Positions 35,961-46,418 of a DNA stretch of 51,093 bases are shown piece by piece. Every line of letters begins with the position of its first letter. Position 1 is the first letter of the stretch. The notes under the pieces were generated by a model. That model searched no databases. It saw only the letters and a list, made by a program, of their open reading frames with translations, and was not told where the DNA came from. The translations under genes were made by a program, and so were the position numbers. Source of the stretch: an uncultured Pelagibacteraceae bacterium (lineage in GTDB: Bacteria; Pseudomonadota; Alphaproteobacteria; Pelagibacterales; Pelagibacteraceae); NCBI GenBank assembly GCA_902606075.1, contig CACLEU010000006.1, forward strand, positions 1 to 51,093, read 5' to 3'.

Positions 35961-36967
35961 TAGTTTTGTGTATTACTTTTTAAAAACATGAAAAAAAAAG
36001 TGTAAGCCAAGATTGATATTACAATTAAATTTATTTGATAAATGCTGCTGTAAACTTTAGTTGATCCAATATAAATAATAACAAAATTGAATGCATTAAT
36101 TGTTAGACTACTAATATTATTAGCAGCTAACTTATTTTTAGTTATTTTCCTAAGAATTTTTGCATAAACTAATTGATGCAAATGTGTATTATCTGGCTCA
36201 AATGGTGAGAGATTTGATCTTAGTTTTCTAATAATAGAAAACAAATTTTCATAGCAAGGATACCAAATAAGTGTGATAAAAAAATATGGAGAGATATAGG
36301 GATTTAAATTATGACAAGTAATAATTAAATAGCCTATAAAAAAACTTAAGAGATACGCTCCGGTATCTCCTAACATTAAAATATTACTTAGATTAAGTAT
36401 TATTAAAACAACCAAAAAAAATATTAGACAAGTAATTAAATTTTTATCAAATGGAAGCTTAGATAATAATCCCAATTTAAATAAAATAAAAAATACAGAA
36501 GTCATATTAATTAACAAAAGACCATTTAAGCCATCAATAAAATTTGATCCATTAATTAAGACGAGCAAACAAAAGGATGTAAATAATAAATTAAATACTA
36601 ACATATCTAACAAATTATCAAAAAAAGTAAATCTTGAAGATAAAATTTCTAAATCTAAAAAAATTACAGATAAAAAAACTATTGTGAATTGAAATAAAAA
36701 TCTTTTTTTTGCGGAAGCTAATATTTTTATATCAGAGAACAGGCCTAATAGTGCTAAAGAAATTAATGAAATAGTGTAAAAAGTATTTTGAAAATGTAAT
36801 AGAACTAATGGAATTATCAAAAATAATCCTCCTACAAGAGGGATATTTTTCTTATTAGAAAAAAGTTGATGTTTCTCTCCTGAATAATTTGATAAATAAT
36901 TTTTTTTTCTAAAAATAATAGCTAGAATTATTATAAGACATATATACGTTGTATAAATATAAAGCAT
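35960..36967 (-). CDS. WecA/MraY-family undecaprenyl-phosphate sugar-1-phosphate transferase
   Basis: Polyprenyl-phosphate N-acetylhexosamine-1-phosphate transferase that starts lipid-linked glycan assembly at the inner membrane. About ten hydrophobic segments fill 335 residues. Family motifs are PLVGGLF near the start, NGSNFIDGLNGLL with catalytic Asp, LMLGDTGAYLLSF and a late DNTHLHQLVY segment with the HxH pair that marks WecA-type sugar-acceptor loops. Which sugar nucleotide is used cannot be told. It lies directly downstream of the GT2 glycosyltransferase gene and is overlapped by the next membrane protein gene, so the cassette is probably one operon. Confidence 0.85.
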   Translation of the reverse strand: MLYIYTTYICLIIILAIIFRKKNYLSNYSGEKHQLFSNKKNIPLVGGLFLIIPLVLLHFQNTFYTISLISLALLGLFSDIKILASAKKRFLFQFTIVFLSVIFLDLEILSSRFTFFDNLLDMLVFNLLFTSFCLLVLINGSNFIDGLNGLLLINMTSVFFILFKLGLLSKLPFDKNLITCLIFFLVVLIILNLSNILMLGDTGAYLLSFFIGYLIITCHNLNPYISPYFFITLIWYPCYENLFSIIRKLRSNLSPFEPDNTHLHQLVYAKILRKITKNKLAANNISSLTINAFNFVIIYIGSTKVYSSIYQINLIVISILAYTFFFMFLKSNTQN

Positions 36968-37711
36968 TTATTTTTTAAATAAAAAATTAATACTCAAACA
37001 TGCTAAATAGTATATAGATTTTAAAAAATTAAAATCCATATAATTATAGTAGACATCAAATCCATCAATTATTTTTTGAAATGGAGAGGAAGATAGTGAT
37101 GACCTAGACTTAGTCCATAAACTTAAATTTTCATCTAAACCATATATTTTTATTTTTTTATCTAATAGTCTCAACCACAAAACAAAATCCTCTTTTGTAG
37201 TTAATGACGCAAATTTTATGTAATCATTTATCAAATTTTTTTTAAGAATAACAGTTGAAGTACCAATATCACAAGATTTTAGCAGTTGGCTTAGATGAAA
37301 AAAATTTCTTGCCTTTCTGTATCCCTTTATTTGTTTATCTTCACTTATTATTGAATATGATGTATGGGAAACTTCATAATCATTTTGTGTCATAAAATTA
37401 ATTTGATTACTGATTTTATTACTTCTCCATATGTCATCTGCATCCAAAAAAGCAACATATTTTCCTTTAGATTTACTTATACCTATATTTCTAGATATGC
37501 CTGCGCCCATATTTTTATTATTTTTTATTATAGATATTCTACTGTCTCTTTCTTTAATTTCCTTAATAAAATCAAGATCACTAAAATTTTCGTCATCATA
37601 TATAATCAATATCTCGAGATTTTTATAAGATTGATTTAAAGCTGAGTTAATAGTTTCAGATATGAATTTTCTTTTTTGATAATATGGAATTATTACACTA
37701 ACTAAATCCAT
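36968..37711 (-). CDS. Glycosyltransferase family 2
   Basis: GT-A fold sugar transferase of 247 residues. The N-terminal VSVIIPYYQKRKFISETINS and the NQSYKNLEILIIYDD segment are the nucleotide-sugar site, and FLDADDIW is the metal-binding DxD region. A hydrophobic C-terminal stretch may associate with the membrane. The donor and acceptor cannot be predicted. It is the first gene of the polysaccharide cassette, 20 bases after rpoD, and precedes the WecA-like gene by only one base. Confidence 0.88.
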   Translation of the reverse strand: MDLVSVIIPYYQKRKFISETINSALNQSYKNLEILIIYDDENFSDLDFIKEIKERDSRISIIKNNKNMGAGISRNIGISKSKGKYVAFLDADDIWRSNKISNQINFMTQNDYEVSHTSYSIISEDKQIKGYRKARNFFHLSQLLKSCDIGTSTVILKKNLINDYIKFASLTTKEDFVLWLRLLDKKIKIYGLDENLSLWTKSRSSLSSSPFQKIIDGFDVYYNYMDFNFLKSIYYLACLSINFLFKK

Positions 37712-37731
37712 TTATTAAAAATACTGCAATC

Positions 37732-39588
37732 TTAGCTTTCTAAAAAACTTTTTAATTGTTTTGACCTACTAGGATGTTTGAGTTTTCTTAGAGCTTTAGC
37801 CTCAATTTGCCTTATTCTTTCTCTGGTCACTGAAAACTGTAAGCCAACCTCTTCGAGAGTATGGTCTGTATTCATTCCAACGCCAAATCGCATCCTTAAG
37901 ACTCTTTCCTCTCTTGGCGTTAATGTTGAAAGAATTTTGGTAGTCGCCTCACTTAGATTAGACTTTATTGCTTGTTCTAACGGCGCTAAAGCTTTTGTAT
38001 CCTCTATAAAATCTCCTAAATTACTGTCTTCTTCATCACCAACAGGCTTTTCAAGAGAAACTGGCTCTTTGGAAATTTTTAAAACTTTTCGAACTTTTTC
38101 TAAAGGCATTCTTAATTTTTTTGCTAATTCTTCTGGCGTTGCCTCTCTTCCAAATTCACTAAGAATTAGTCTCTGTGTTCTAACAATCTTGTTAATAGTT
38201 TCAATCATATGAACGGGTATTCTAATAGTTCTAGCTTGATCTGCAATTGATCTTGTAATCGCTTGTCTAATCCACCATGTCGCATAAGTTGAAAATTTAT
38301 ATCCTCTTCTGTATTCAAATTTGTCAACTGCTTTCATCAAACCAATATTACCTTCCTGGATTAAATCTAGAAACTGTAAACCACGATTAGTATATTTTTT
38401 AGCTATTGAAATTACCAATCTTAAATTAGCTTCTACCATCTCTTTTTTTGCTATTCGAGACTCTTTTTCTCCTTTTTGTATTCTGCTTACTAATTTTTTA
38501 TAATCTGTTACACTAATTCCTAGTTTATGACTAATTTCTACTAATCTATCTCTTATATTTTTAAATTCACTTTTATTTTTGTTAAAGAAATTTTTCCATA
38601 AGGAATTGGAAGTTAAAAATTCTTTTAAATTAGGATTTATCTCATTTCCAATGTAGAATTTAATAAACTCATCTCTTGAAATTTTATCTTCCATAGCAAG
38701 TCTTAATAAATTTCCCTCTAGTGAAACAATCTTCTTATTTTCAACATAATGCTTCTGAACTAAATTTTCTAAGACAGAAGGAGATAACTGCAAAGTTTTT
38801 ATGTTATCAAGTATATCATTCACAGTTTTTTGATAGTTTTTTTCTTTAGAAAGTGAAAACTTAATGCTATTCAAAATACAATTGAGCTTTTCTTTTTGGT
38901 GTTTAATTAATTTTGAATAATTTTTAGTTAAATTATTTACAGTTTCTAGTACTCTAGGTTTTATTTCACTCTCCATAGCTGCAAGAGTTGGATTGAACTC
39001 ATCTTCGTCTTCTGAATTAGTATTTTCTTTTTTTTCTTCTATAGGGTTTTCTTTCTTTGATTGAGACTCGTCCTTATCTTTTTTATTTTTTAAGTTTTGA
39101 GTGGAATTTTCTTCTTCCATATAATTTGTATCTATATCAATTATTTCTCTTACCATTATTTCATCTTTTTGTAGTTTTTCATTCCAATCATAAAATTGTT
39201 GAGCTGTGATTGGGCTTTGAGATAACGCGTTTAACATTACATCTTTTCCAGCTTCAATTCTTTTTGCAATTGCGATTTCACCTTCTCGAGATAAAAGCTC
39301 TACTCCCCCCATTTCTCTTAAATACATTCTTATAGGGTCGTCACTTTTTTCTAAATTTTTAGGCTCCTCTTTATTATGACTATCTCTTTTTTTAATTGCT
39401 TTGAAATCCGATTTTTTTTCGACTAATGTTATTTTTTCATCAAGTATATGTATGAAAGCTTGAGATAAATTTTGATCTGATAGATTTCTTTTTCCTAAAG
39501 ATTTATTTAATTCTTCGTGGGTTATAAAACCTCTATGGATGCCCCTGCCCATGAGTCTCGCAAACGATTTTGTAATAATTCTTTCCAC
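37732..39588 (-). CDS. rpoD: RNA polymerase sigma factor RpoD (sigma-70)
   Basis: Primary sigma factor. Region 1.2 ([12 protein letters not shown]) near residue 80 is followed by a long charged non-conserved region (about 150-330), region 2 with [25 protein letters not shown] and [15 protein letters not shown], region 3 and region 4 with [30 protein letters not shown]. 618 residues is normal. The start is GTG with AGGAATT about 12 bases upstream. It is the last gene of the yqeY-dnaG-rpoD run, 66 bases after dnaG, a conserved macromolecular-synthesis arrangement; S21, often first in that operon, lies elsewhere in this window. Confidence 0.97.
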   Translation of the reverse strand: MERIITKSFARLMGRGIHRGFITHEELNKSLGKRNLSDQNLSQAFIHILDEKITLVEKKSDFKAIKKRDSHNKEEPKNLEKSDDPIRMYLREMGGVELLSREGEIAIAKRIEAGKDVMLNALSQSPITAQQFYDWNEKLQKDEIMVREIIDIDTNYMEEENSTQNLKNKKDKDESQSKKENPIEEKKENTNSEDEDEFNPTLAAMESEIKPRVLETVNNLTKNYSKLIKHQKEKLNCILNSIKFSLSKEKNYQKTVNDILDNIKTLQLSPSVLENLVQKHYVENKKIVSLEGNLLRLAMEDKISRDEFIKFYIGNEINPNLKEFLTSNSLWKNFFNKNKSEFKNIRDRLVEISHKLGISVTDYKKLVSRIQKGEKESRIAKKEMVEANLRLVISIAKKYTNRGLQFLDLIQEGNIGLMKAVDKFEYRRGYKFSTYATWWIRQAITRSIADQARTIRIPVHMIETINKIVRTQRLILSEFGREATPEELAKKLRMPLEKVRKVLKISKEPVSLEKPVGDEEDSNLGDFIEDTKALAPLEQAIKSNLSEATTKILSTLTPREERVLRMRFGVGMNTDHTLEEVGLQFSVTRERIRQIEAKALRKLKHPSRSKQLKSFLES

Positions 39589-39654
39589 AATATAAAATTA
39601 GGAATTCCTTATATAAAGACAATTTTAAAAAAATCTACGTTTTTTTCTCTATAT

Positions 39655-41430
39655 TTAATTAATATTTTGCTCTTTTTTTAGCCTTCTAATTTCATCAAAA
39701 GTATTTTGATTAAAATCTTCTGCAAATTTCGATTCTAACTCTTGTATTCTAAGCTCAAGACTATAAGTTTTTAAATCTTTTTTTATGTCTTCAAAAATTT
39801 CAAGTACTTTTGAATGGTTCTCATCATCTTTTTTTACAATATGTTTAACTGTTGCAAATCTTTTTATGTTATCTAAAAATTTATCGTCAATGGTGATATC
39901 GTTTAAATTGCCATTTTTTAATGATTGTTCAATTAATTGAAAAAGAATTTTATTTTCTTTTGAAAAAAACAACACATCACTAAATAGATCTAATCGATGA
40001 AAAAAAAAATCTAGATTATTTAAAATTATATACAACAAAGAGAACTCTTTAATTTCAATAGAATTAAACTTTTGTGACTCCTTATAAATATTTTTTGTTA
40101 TTTCCAGAGATTTCACATTTTTAGGTTTATAATTTTTTTGATTAAAATTAATTTTAGACGGAAGAAAATTTGATAGTTGATCTAAAAAATATCCTAAAAC
40201 ATATTTTTTAACAATATTATCAACAATTGAATTGGCCAGATTTGTCAATTTTTTTTCAATCATAGCAAGTTCCGTGGGTGTTTTTTTGGAATTATTTATG
40301 TAATGATTGAAAATAAACCTATGTATTTGTATTTTATTTTCATCAGAATATTTTAAGAAATATTCTTTGCCTTTGCTTTTTATAAAACTATCAGGGTCTT
40401 CTCCGTTAGGTAGAAATAAAAATGAAATTTGTTGTTCAGGTTGTAAAAATTTTAAAGAATTTTCAGCTGCTCTTAAAGCTGCTTTAAAACCACTGTCATC
40501 TCCATCAAAACAAATTGTAATCTCAGGAAAAAATTGTCCCAGTAATAAAACTTGTCTACTTGTAAGCGCAGTACCGAGGTTTGCAACACAATTAAATATC
40601 TGGTTATTGTATAGACTTATAACATCCATATAACCCTCAACTAAATATACTTCGTTATTTTTGTTAGAAACTTTTCTTGCTTTATTTAAATTATAAAGAT
40701 TGTTTCCTTTTTTAAAAAAATTTGTTTCTGGAGAATTAATATATTTTGCTAATTTTTTATTATCCTCAATTATGCGCCCTCCAATGGCTATCGGTTTACT
40801 TGTTAGAGAATAAATTGGAAAAATTAGTCTTCCTCTAAATCTGTCAACATATTCATTTTTCCTTTCATCTAAATAAAAAAGGCCAGAGTCTTGTAAACTT
40901 TTTTCCTCAAATTTACTCTTCATATTTAAAAATGTTTTAGACTCAAATGGTACATAAGCTAAACTGAATTCATCAGCAACTTTACTATCTAGATTTCTTT
41001 TTTTTAAATAGTCCAAAACTTTTTTATTTTGGTAATTTTTTGAAACTATATTTTTTTTGTAACTTTCAATATAAGCCGCATAAATATCGGTATAGATATT
41101 CCAATCTTTTTCTCTTTGCTCATCTTGTTTAGTAAATCTGTAAGGTTGAAGACCAGCAAGATTTGCTAAACTCCTAACTGTTTCTCCAAATTTTAAATTT
41201 TGTGTTTTCATTAAAAAATCAAAAATATTTCCATGCTCTCCTGTACTAAAGCAATGATAAAAACCCTTTTCATCATTAATAGTAAATGAGGGCGTTTTTT
41301 CATTTTTAAAAGGAGACAGACCAACAAACTCTTTGCCTTTTTTTTTTATTGCTACATATTTAGATACGACAGTAGATACTTTTAATCTTGATTTTATTTC
41401 CTCTAAATATTCTTTTGGATATTTCATCAT
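39655..41430 (-). CDS. dnaG: DNA primase DnaG
   Basis: Makes RNA primers for replication. The N-terminal domain reads LSPFKNEKTPSFTINDEKGFYHCFSTGEHGN; of the four zinc ligands (C-H-C-C) of E. coli primase only Cys60 remains, with Ser39, Lys42 and Thr63 in the other places. The catalytic TOPRIM domain has LVEGYMDVISLY and CFDGDDSG. The C-terminal DnaB-binding region (about 430-591) is poorly conserved. 591 residues is normal. It lies 6 bases after yqeY and upstream of rpoD. Confidence 0.95.
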   Translation of the reverse strand: MMKYPKEYLEEIKSRLKVSTVVSKYVAIKKKGKEFVGLSPFKNEKTPSFTINDEKGFYHCFSTGEHGNIFDFLMKTQNLKFGETVRSLANLAGLQPYRFTKQDEQREKDWNIYTDIYAAYIESYKKNIVSKNYQNKKVLDYLKKRNLDSKVADEFSLAYVPFESKTFLNMKSKFEEKSLQDSGLFYLDERKNEYVDRFRGRLIFPIYSLTSKPIAIGGRIIEDNKKLAKYINSPETNFFKKGNNLYNLNKARKVSNKNNEVYLVEGYMDVISLYNNQIFNCVANLGTALTSRQVLLLGQFFPEITICFDGDDSGFKAALRAAENSLKFLQPEQQISFLFLPNGEDPDSFIKSKGKEYFLKYSDENKIQIHRFIFNHYINNSKKTPTELAMIEKKLTNLANSIVDNIVKKYVLGYFLDQLSNFLPSKINFNQKNYKPKNVKSLEITKNIYKESQKFNSIEIKEFSLLYIILNNLDFFFHRLDLFSDVLFFSKENKILFQLIEQSLKNGNLNDITIDDKFLDNIKRFATVKHIVKKDDENHSKVLEIFEDIKKDLKTYSLELRIQELESKFAEDFNQNTFDEIRRLKKEQNIN

Positions 41431-41436
41431 AAATTA

Positions 41437-41898
41437 TTATTTATTCAAAAGTTCTTTCAAGACCTTTCCTGCTAACGAAAAATCTAATGTATCCGAATAA
41501 TTTTTCTTTAATTCCCCCATAACTTTACCCATATCTTTAATAGATGACGCTTTAGTGGATTTAATTATGTTAACACAAATTTTTTTGGTTTCTTCATCGG
41601 TCATTTGTTTAGGTAAATAATTTGATAAAATTTCTTGCTCTTGTTTTTCAATTTCAAGCAAATCATTTCTGTTGTTTTTTTTGTAAACCTCAATTGATTC
41701 GTTTCTTTGCTTTATCATTTTTTTTAATAATTTTTTAATGTCTTCATCATCAGTTTCTTTTTTTTGAGGTCCAGATCTATTTGTAATGTCTAAATCCTTA
41801 ATACCAGATAAAATTAACCTATAAGTTGATATTTTTATTTTCTCTTTTAATTTGAGTGAATTTTTGTAGTCTAAATCAATTTTGTCTTTAATAGCCAT
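41437..41898 (-). CDS. GatB/YqeY domain protein
   Basis: A 153-residue protein of the YqeY family, related to the C-terminal tRNA-binding domain of the GatB amidotransferase subunit. The family pattern is visible in LRLILSGIKDLDI-like opening helices and in the C-terminal MGKVMGELKKNY. YqeY is commonly encoded between carA and dnaG in alphaproteobacteria, as here: carA lies divergently upstream and dnaG follows by 6 bases. The function is not established; a role in tRNA-dependent amidation or quality control is often suggested. Confidence 0.88.
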   Translation of the reverse strand: MAIKDKIDLDYKNSLKLKEKIKISTYRLILSGIKDLDITNRSGPQKKETDDEDIKKLLKKMIKQRNESIEVYKKNNRNDLLEIEKQEQEILSNYLPKQMTDEETKKICVNIIKSTKASSIKDMGKVMGELKKNYSDTLDFSLAGKVLKELLNK

Positions 41899-41972
41899 AA
41901 TTAAATTTACTTTTAAAGATAATGATCTTCAAAAGAAAAAAAAGTTTTTTTTTAAATTTTCCATTAGATATG

Positions 41973-42018
41973 TTGCGAAAAAAAGGGTTTTATTGTATTA
42001 ACCTTTAACTCATGAGTT
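41973..42018 (+). promoter_or_regulatory. carA promoter with palindromic start-site element
   Basis: TTGCGA (41973-41978) and TATTAA (41996-42001) are separated by 17 bases, a good sigma-70 arrangement in the 124-base divergent gap between yqeY and carA. The predicted transcription start, near 42008, falls in a perfect 12-base palindrome AACTCATGAGTT at 42007-42018, which ends 4 bases before the TTG start codon of carA. The palindrome could be an operator or only a weak hairpin in a very short leader. Confidence 0.45.
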
Positions 42019-42022
42019 GTAA

Positions 42023-43216
42023 TTGACTTTAAATCGAAAAAAAAAGACTTCGTATTTTTCTAATTTTAACTCGGCTATTTTAGTTCTTGAAAATAAATCA
42101 ATATTTAAAGGTTTAGGATTAGGTTACCAAAGCGATGTTACAGGAGAAATTTGTTTTAATACTTCGCTAACTGGGTATCAGGAAATTATATCAGATCCTT
42201 CTTACGCTGGACAAATAATAAACTTTACATTTCCTCATATAGGAAATGTAGGTACAAATAATGAAGACTTAGAGTCTGACAAAGTCTGGACAAGAGGAGT
42301 TATATTTAATTCAGAGATAACGAGTCCTTCAAATTATAGATCTCTTAATAATTTAGATAATTGGCTGAAAAAAAATAAAATAGTTGGCATAACTGGTCTT
42401 GACACCAGAAGATTAACTAATTTTATAAGAGATAAAGGAGCGCCCAAAGGTACTATATCCAATAACAAAAATGGTAAATTCAATATAAGTAAGTTAATAA
42501 AAAAAACAATAAATTGGCCTGGTTTAAAAGGTATGGATCTTGCTAAAGAAGTCACAACTCCAAAAACTTATATTTGGAATGGATACAAAACTTGGAAAAA
42601 AATAAAAGGTTATGAAAAAAATAAAAATAAGAAATTTAAGATTGTTGCTATAGACTATGGTATAAAAAAAAATATTCTTAGATATTTTTCTGATTACGAT
42701 TGTGAGGTTAAAGTAGTTTCATGCAAAAAAAAATCAAAGGAAATTCTCAAACTAAAACCACATGGTGTATTTTTATCAAATGGGCCGGGTGATCCAGCTG
42801 CAACAGGAAAGTATGCAATTAACATGGTGAAAGATTTAATAAAAGGTGGTTTGCCTTTATTTGGAATTTGTTTAGGACATCAAATACTAGCGCTAGCTTT
42901 GAATGCAAAAACCAGAAAAATGAAATTAGGACACAGAGGCGCAAATCATCCTGTAAAAAATTTAACAACTAACAAGGTTGAGATCACAAGCCAAAATCAC
43001 GGTTTCGAAGTAATTAAGGAAAGTTTAAAAAAAGATACTGAAATTACTCACCTATCCTTATTTGATAATTCTATTGAAGGTATAAGATTAAAAAATAAAC
43101 CAGTTTTTTCTGTGCAATATCACCCTGAAGCAAGCCCAGGTCCTCAAGACAGTAAATATTTATTTAATCATTTCTTAAAAGATGTAAGAAAATATGCCAA
43201 AAAGAAAAGACATTAA
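42023..43216 (+). CDS. carA: Carbamoyl-phosphate synthase, small (glutaminase) subunit
   Basis: Hydrolyses glutamine and channels ammonia to CarB for carbamoyl phosphate (pyrimidines and arginine). The N-terminal CPSase domain carries [22 protein letters not shown], and the class I glutaminase domain has the nucleophile elbow [10 protein letters not shown] and the histidine-glutamate pair in YHPEASPGP. 397 residues is normal. The start is a TTG; an ATG eleven bases upstream is out of frame. Its 3' end overlaps carB by 23 bases. Confidence 0.96.
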   Translation: MTLNRKKKTSYFSNFNSAILVLENKSIFKGLGLGYQSDVTGEICFNTSLTGYQEIISDPSYAGQIINFTFPHIGNVGTNNEDLESDKVWTRGVIFNSEITSPSNYRSLNNLDNWLKKNKIVGITGLDTRRLTNFIRDKGAPKGTISNNKNGKFNISKLIKKTINWPGLKGMDLAKEVTTPKTYIWNGYKTWKKIKGYEKNKNKKFKIVAIDYGIKKNILRYFSDYDCEVKVVSCKKKSKEILKLKPHGVFLSNGPGDPAATGKYAINMVKDLIKGGLPLFGICLGHQILALALNAKTRKMKLGHRGANHPVKNLTTNKVEITSQNHGFEVIKESLKKDTEITHLSLFDNSIEGIRLKNKPVFSVQYHPEASPGPQDSKYLFNHFLKDVRKYAKKKRH

Positions 43217-46200
43217 AAAAATATTAGTTATAGGCGCTGGTCCTATAATCATTGGTCAGGCATGTGAGTTTGACTATTCTGGAACGCAAGCTTGTAAGGC
43301 TCTAAAGGACGAGGGATATCAAGTAATATTAATCAATTCTAATCCAGCTACAATAATGACTGATCCTGAAGTTGCAGACAAAACATACATTGAACCAATA
43401 TCATTAGAAGTTCTTGAAGAAGTTATAAAAAAAGATAGGCCGGATGCAATCTTACCAACTATGGGTGGGCAAACTGCTTTAAATCTGGCAATTGATGCTG
43501 AAAAAAATGGTTTATTAAAAAAATATAAAATTGAACTTATAGGAGCCAACTCAAAAGCTATTGCTAACGCTGAGGATAGGAAGAAATTTAGAAAAAACAT
43601 GTCTGATATTGGTTTGGATTTACCAAAATCTGAAATCTTGAATAATATTTCTAGTTCTAAAAAATGTCTTAAAAAAATTGGTTTACCAGCAATAATTAGG
43701 CCTTCCTTTACCTTGGGTGGGTTAGGTGGTGGAATTGCACGAACAAAAAAGGATTTTTTTAAAATTGTTAAAGAGGGAATGAGAGAATCTCCTCGAAATC
43801 AGGTTTTAATCGAAGAATGTCTTGACGGATGGAAAGAGTTCGAAATGGAAGTTGTAAGGGACAAAAACGACAACTGTATAATAATTTGTTCTATTGAAAA
43901 TGTTGATCCGATGGGAACTCATACTGGCGACTCTGTAACAATTGCTCCAGCTTTAACATTAACAGATAAAGAATATCAAGTAATGAGGAATGCATCTATT
44001 GCATGCTTAAGAAAAATTGGAGTTGAAACTGGTGGTTCCAACGTTCAATTTGCAATAAATCCAAAAAATGGAAAGATGGTTATAATTGAAATGAATCCAA
44101 GGGTTTCAAGATCTTCCGCATTAGCATCTAAAGCAACTGGGTTTCCAATTGCAAAAATAGCTGCAAAATTAGCTGTGGGATATACTTTGGACGAGCTTCA
44201 AAATGAAATAACAAAAGTAACTCCCGCATCTTTTGAACCAACTATAGATTATGTTGTTACAAAGGTTCCAAGATTTACTTTTGAAAAATTTTCAGACACA
44301 GATGCAGTTTTAGGGACTTCAATGAGATCCGTAGGTGAGGCAATGGCAATTGGAAGAAATTTCAAAGAGTCTTTTCAAAAGGCCCTTATATCACTTGAAA
44401 TAGGTTTGTCTGGTTTAGATAATATATTTAATTATAACAAAAAAGAAATTTTAAAAAAATTAAAAATTAATATTCCTAATAAATTAGTTCTAATTGCTGA
44501 AGCTTTTAGAAAGAAAATTTCTTTAAATAAGATTCACAGTTTATCAAAGGTTGATCCTTGGTTTTTAAATCAAATTAAAGAATTAGTTGATGAAGAAAAA
44601 GAATTAATTTTAAGAGGATTGCCTAAAAATTTTGAGGGATTTAATAGGATAAAGTCTATAGGTTTTTCTGATAAAAAAATATCTCAATTAATTAATATAA
44701 ATGAAAGTGTTGTAAAATTAAAAAGAAAAGCTTTGAAAGTTTTGCCAGTATTTAAAAAAGTTGATACCTGTGCAGCAGAATTTAAGTCTTTTACGCCTTA
44801 TATGTATTCAACCTATCAAAGAAATTTTTCATTTAAAGCTGAGTGTGAAGCTGAGCCAAGTAGTAAAAATAAAATTATAATTCTTGGAGGTGGCCCAAAT
44901 AGAATTGGTCAAGGGATAGAATTTGATTATTGTTGTTGTCAAGCCAGTTACTCTTTAAAAAAAGCAGGATTCGAAACAATAATGATTAATTGTAATCCTG
45001 AAACTGTTTCTACAGATTATGACACAAGCGATAGGTTGTATTTTGAACCTTTAATTGAGGAATATGTTGAAAATATAATTTTAAAAGAAAAATCAAAAGG
45101 GAAACTAATAGGAATTATCGCACAGTTTGGTGGTCAAACTCCTATTAAACTTGCAAAATTTTTGCACGACAATAAATTACCAATATTAGGAACACAATAT
45201 AAGTCAATTGATCTAGCTGAAGACAGAGATAGATTTAGAGAATTATTAATTAAATTAAGACTAAAACAAGCTGAAAGTGGCATTGCTTATAAATTTGATC
45301 AAGCAATTAAAGTTGCAGAGAGAATTGGTTTGCCTGTTTTAGTTAGACCATCATATGTTTTAGGAGGACGGGCAATGGAAATTGTTTACGATAAAAGTCA
45401 ATTAAAAAAATTTATTAATGAAGCTTTTAAAGCGTCAGAAAAAAATCCAATTTTGATAGACAAGTTTATTGATAATGCAATGGAGGTTGATGTAGATGCC
45501 ATTTCAGATGGTAAAGATGTTTATGTAGCTGGAATAATGCAGCACATTGAAGAGGCTGGTATACACTCTGGAGATTCTGCGTGTTGTTTGCCACCTGTAT
45601 CTATTAAAGAAAATATTTTACGAGAACTAAAAATACAAACTAAAAAACTTGCCATATCCTTAAAAGTCATAGGATTTATAAATATACAGTTTGCTATTAA
45701 AAATGATGAAATATTCGTAATCGAAGTTAATCCAAGAGCAAGTAGAACTGTACCCTTTGTCTCTAAAGCAAATGGTATCCCGCTTGCAAAAATTGCATCA
45801 AGAATAATGTCAGGTGAAAAATTAAGTAAATTTAAATTAAGATATAAAACAAATAAAAAATATGCTGTTAAAGAAGCTGTTTTTCCTTTCAATAAATTTC
45901 CAGATAGTGATGTGCTACTAGGTCCAGAGATGAAATCTACAGGCGAGGTAATGGGATTTGATAATGACTTTGGGATGGCTGTTGCTAAAAGTCAAATTGC
46001 AGCCTCTAACTCTTTGCCAACTAAAGGGATGGCATTTCTTTCTGTAAAGGACTCACATAAACAAGAGGTGGTTGGAATTGCTCAAAGGCTTGTGAAAATG
46101 GGGTTTAAATTATCAGCAACGAAAGGGACTGCAAAGATTCTTAATGAAAATAATATGAAATGTATAATGATTAACAAAGTTAGTAGTGGCAGACCACATA

Positions 46201-46417
46201 TAGTTGATGTTCTCAACTCAAAAAAATATCATTGGTTATTAATACAGGTGGAGGTGTTAGTGAAAATAGAATTACCGATGCTAGAGCTTTAAGACGCGGA
46301 ACTTTAATTAATAAAGTGCCTTACTGCACTAATATGTCAACTGCCTATTCTTTTTTAGAAGCTATAAAATCTTTAAAGACAAAAAAGATTACTGTTAATT
46401 CTTTACAAGAGAGCTAA
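43194..46417 (+). CDS. carB: Carbamoyl-phosphate synthase, large subunit, with apparent -1 frameshift near 46226
   Basis: Two ATP-grasp halves (about residues 1-400 and 555-935), joined by an oligomerisation domain, make carbamoyl phosphate; an MGS-like allosteric domain ends the protein ([17 protein letters not shown] onwards). The start [22 protein letters not shown] matches the family. Frame 1 runs from the start to a stop at 46292, but homology leaves it after about residue 1011: the remaining C-terminus ([18 protein letters not shown] to NSLQES) is in the -1 frame and stops at 46417. The switch point is a run of seven A in TCA AAA AAA TAT. With one base added, the product is about 1074 residues, the full E. 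coli length (1073), so only the frame, not the domain content, is disturbed. Confidence 0.88.
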
Positions 46418-46418
46418 T

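Noticed and set aside
37778..38212. 144-codon plus-strand frame opposite the 3' half of rpoD
   Set aside because: The opposite strand encodes the highly conserved sigma regions 3 and 4; the frame has no recognisable motif.
39600..39609. 10-base palindrome AGGAATTCCT before rpoD
   Set aside because: It includes the likely ribosome-binding bases and is short; I see no evidence of operator function.
46232..46417. Separate small gene after carB
   Set aside because: Its sequence ([20 protein letters not shown]) is the C-terminus of CarB in the -1 frame, so it is part of carB and not an independent gene.
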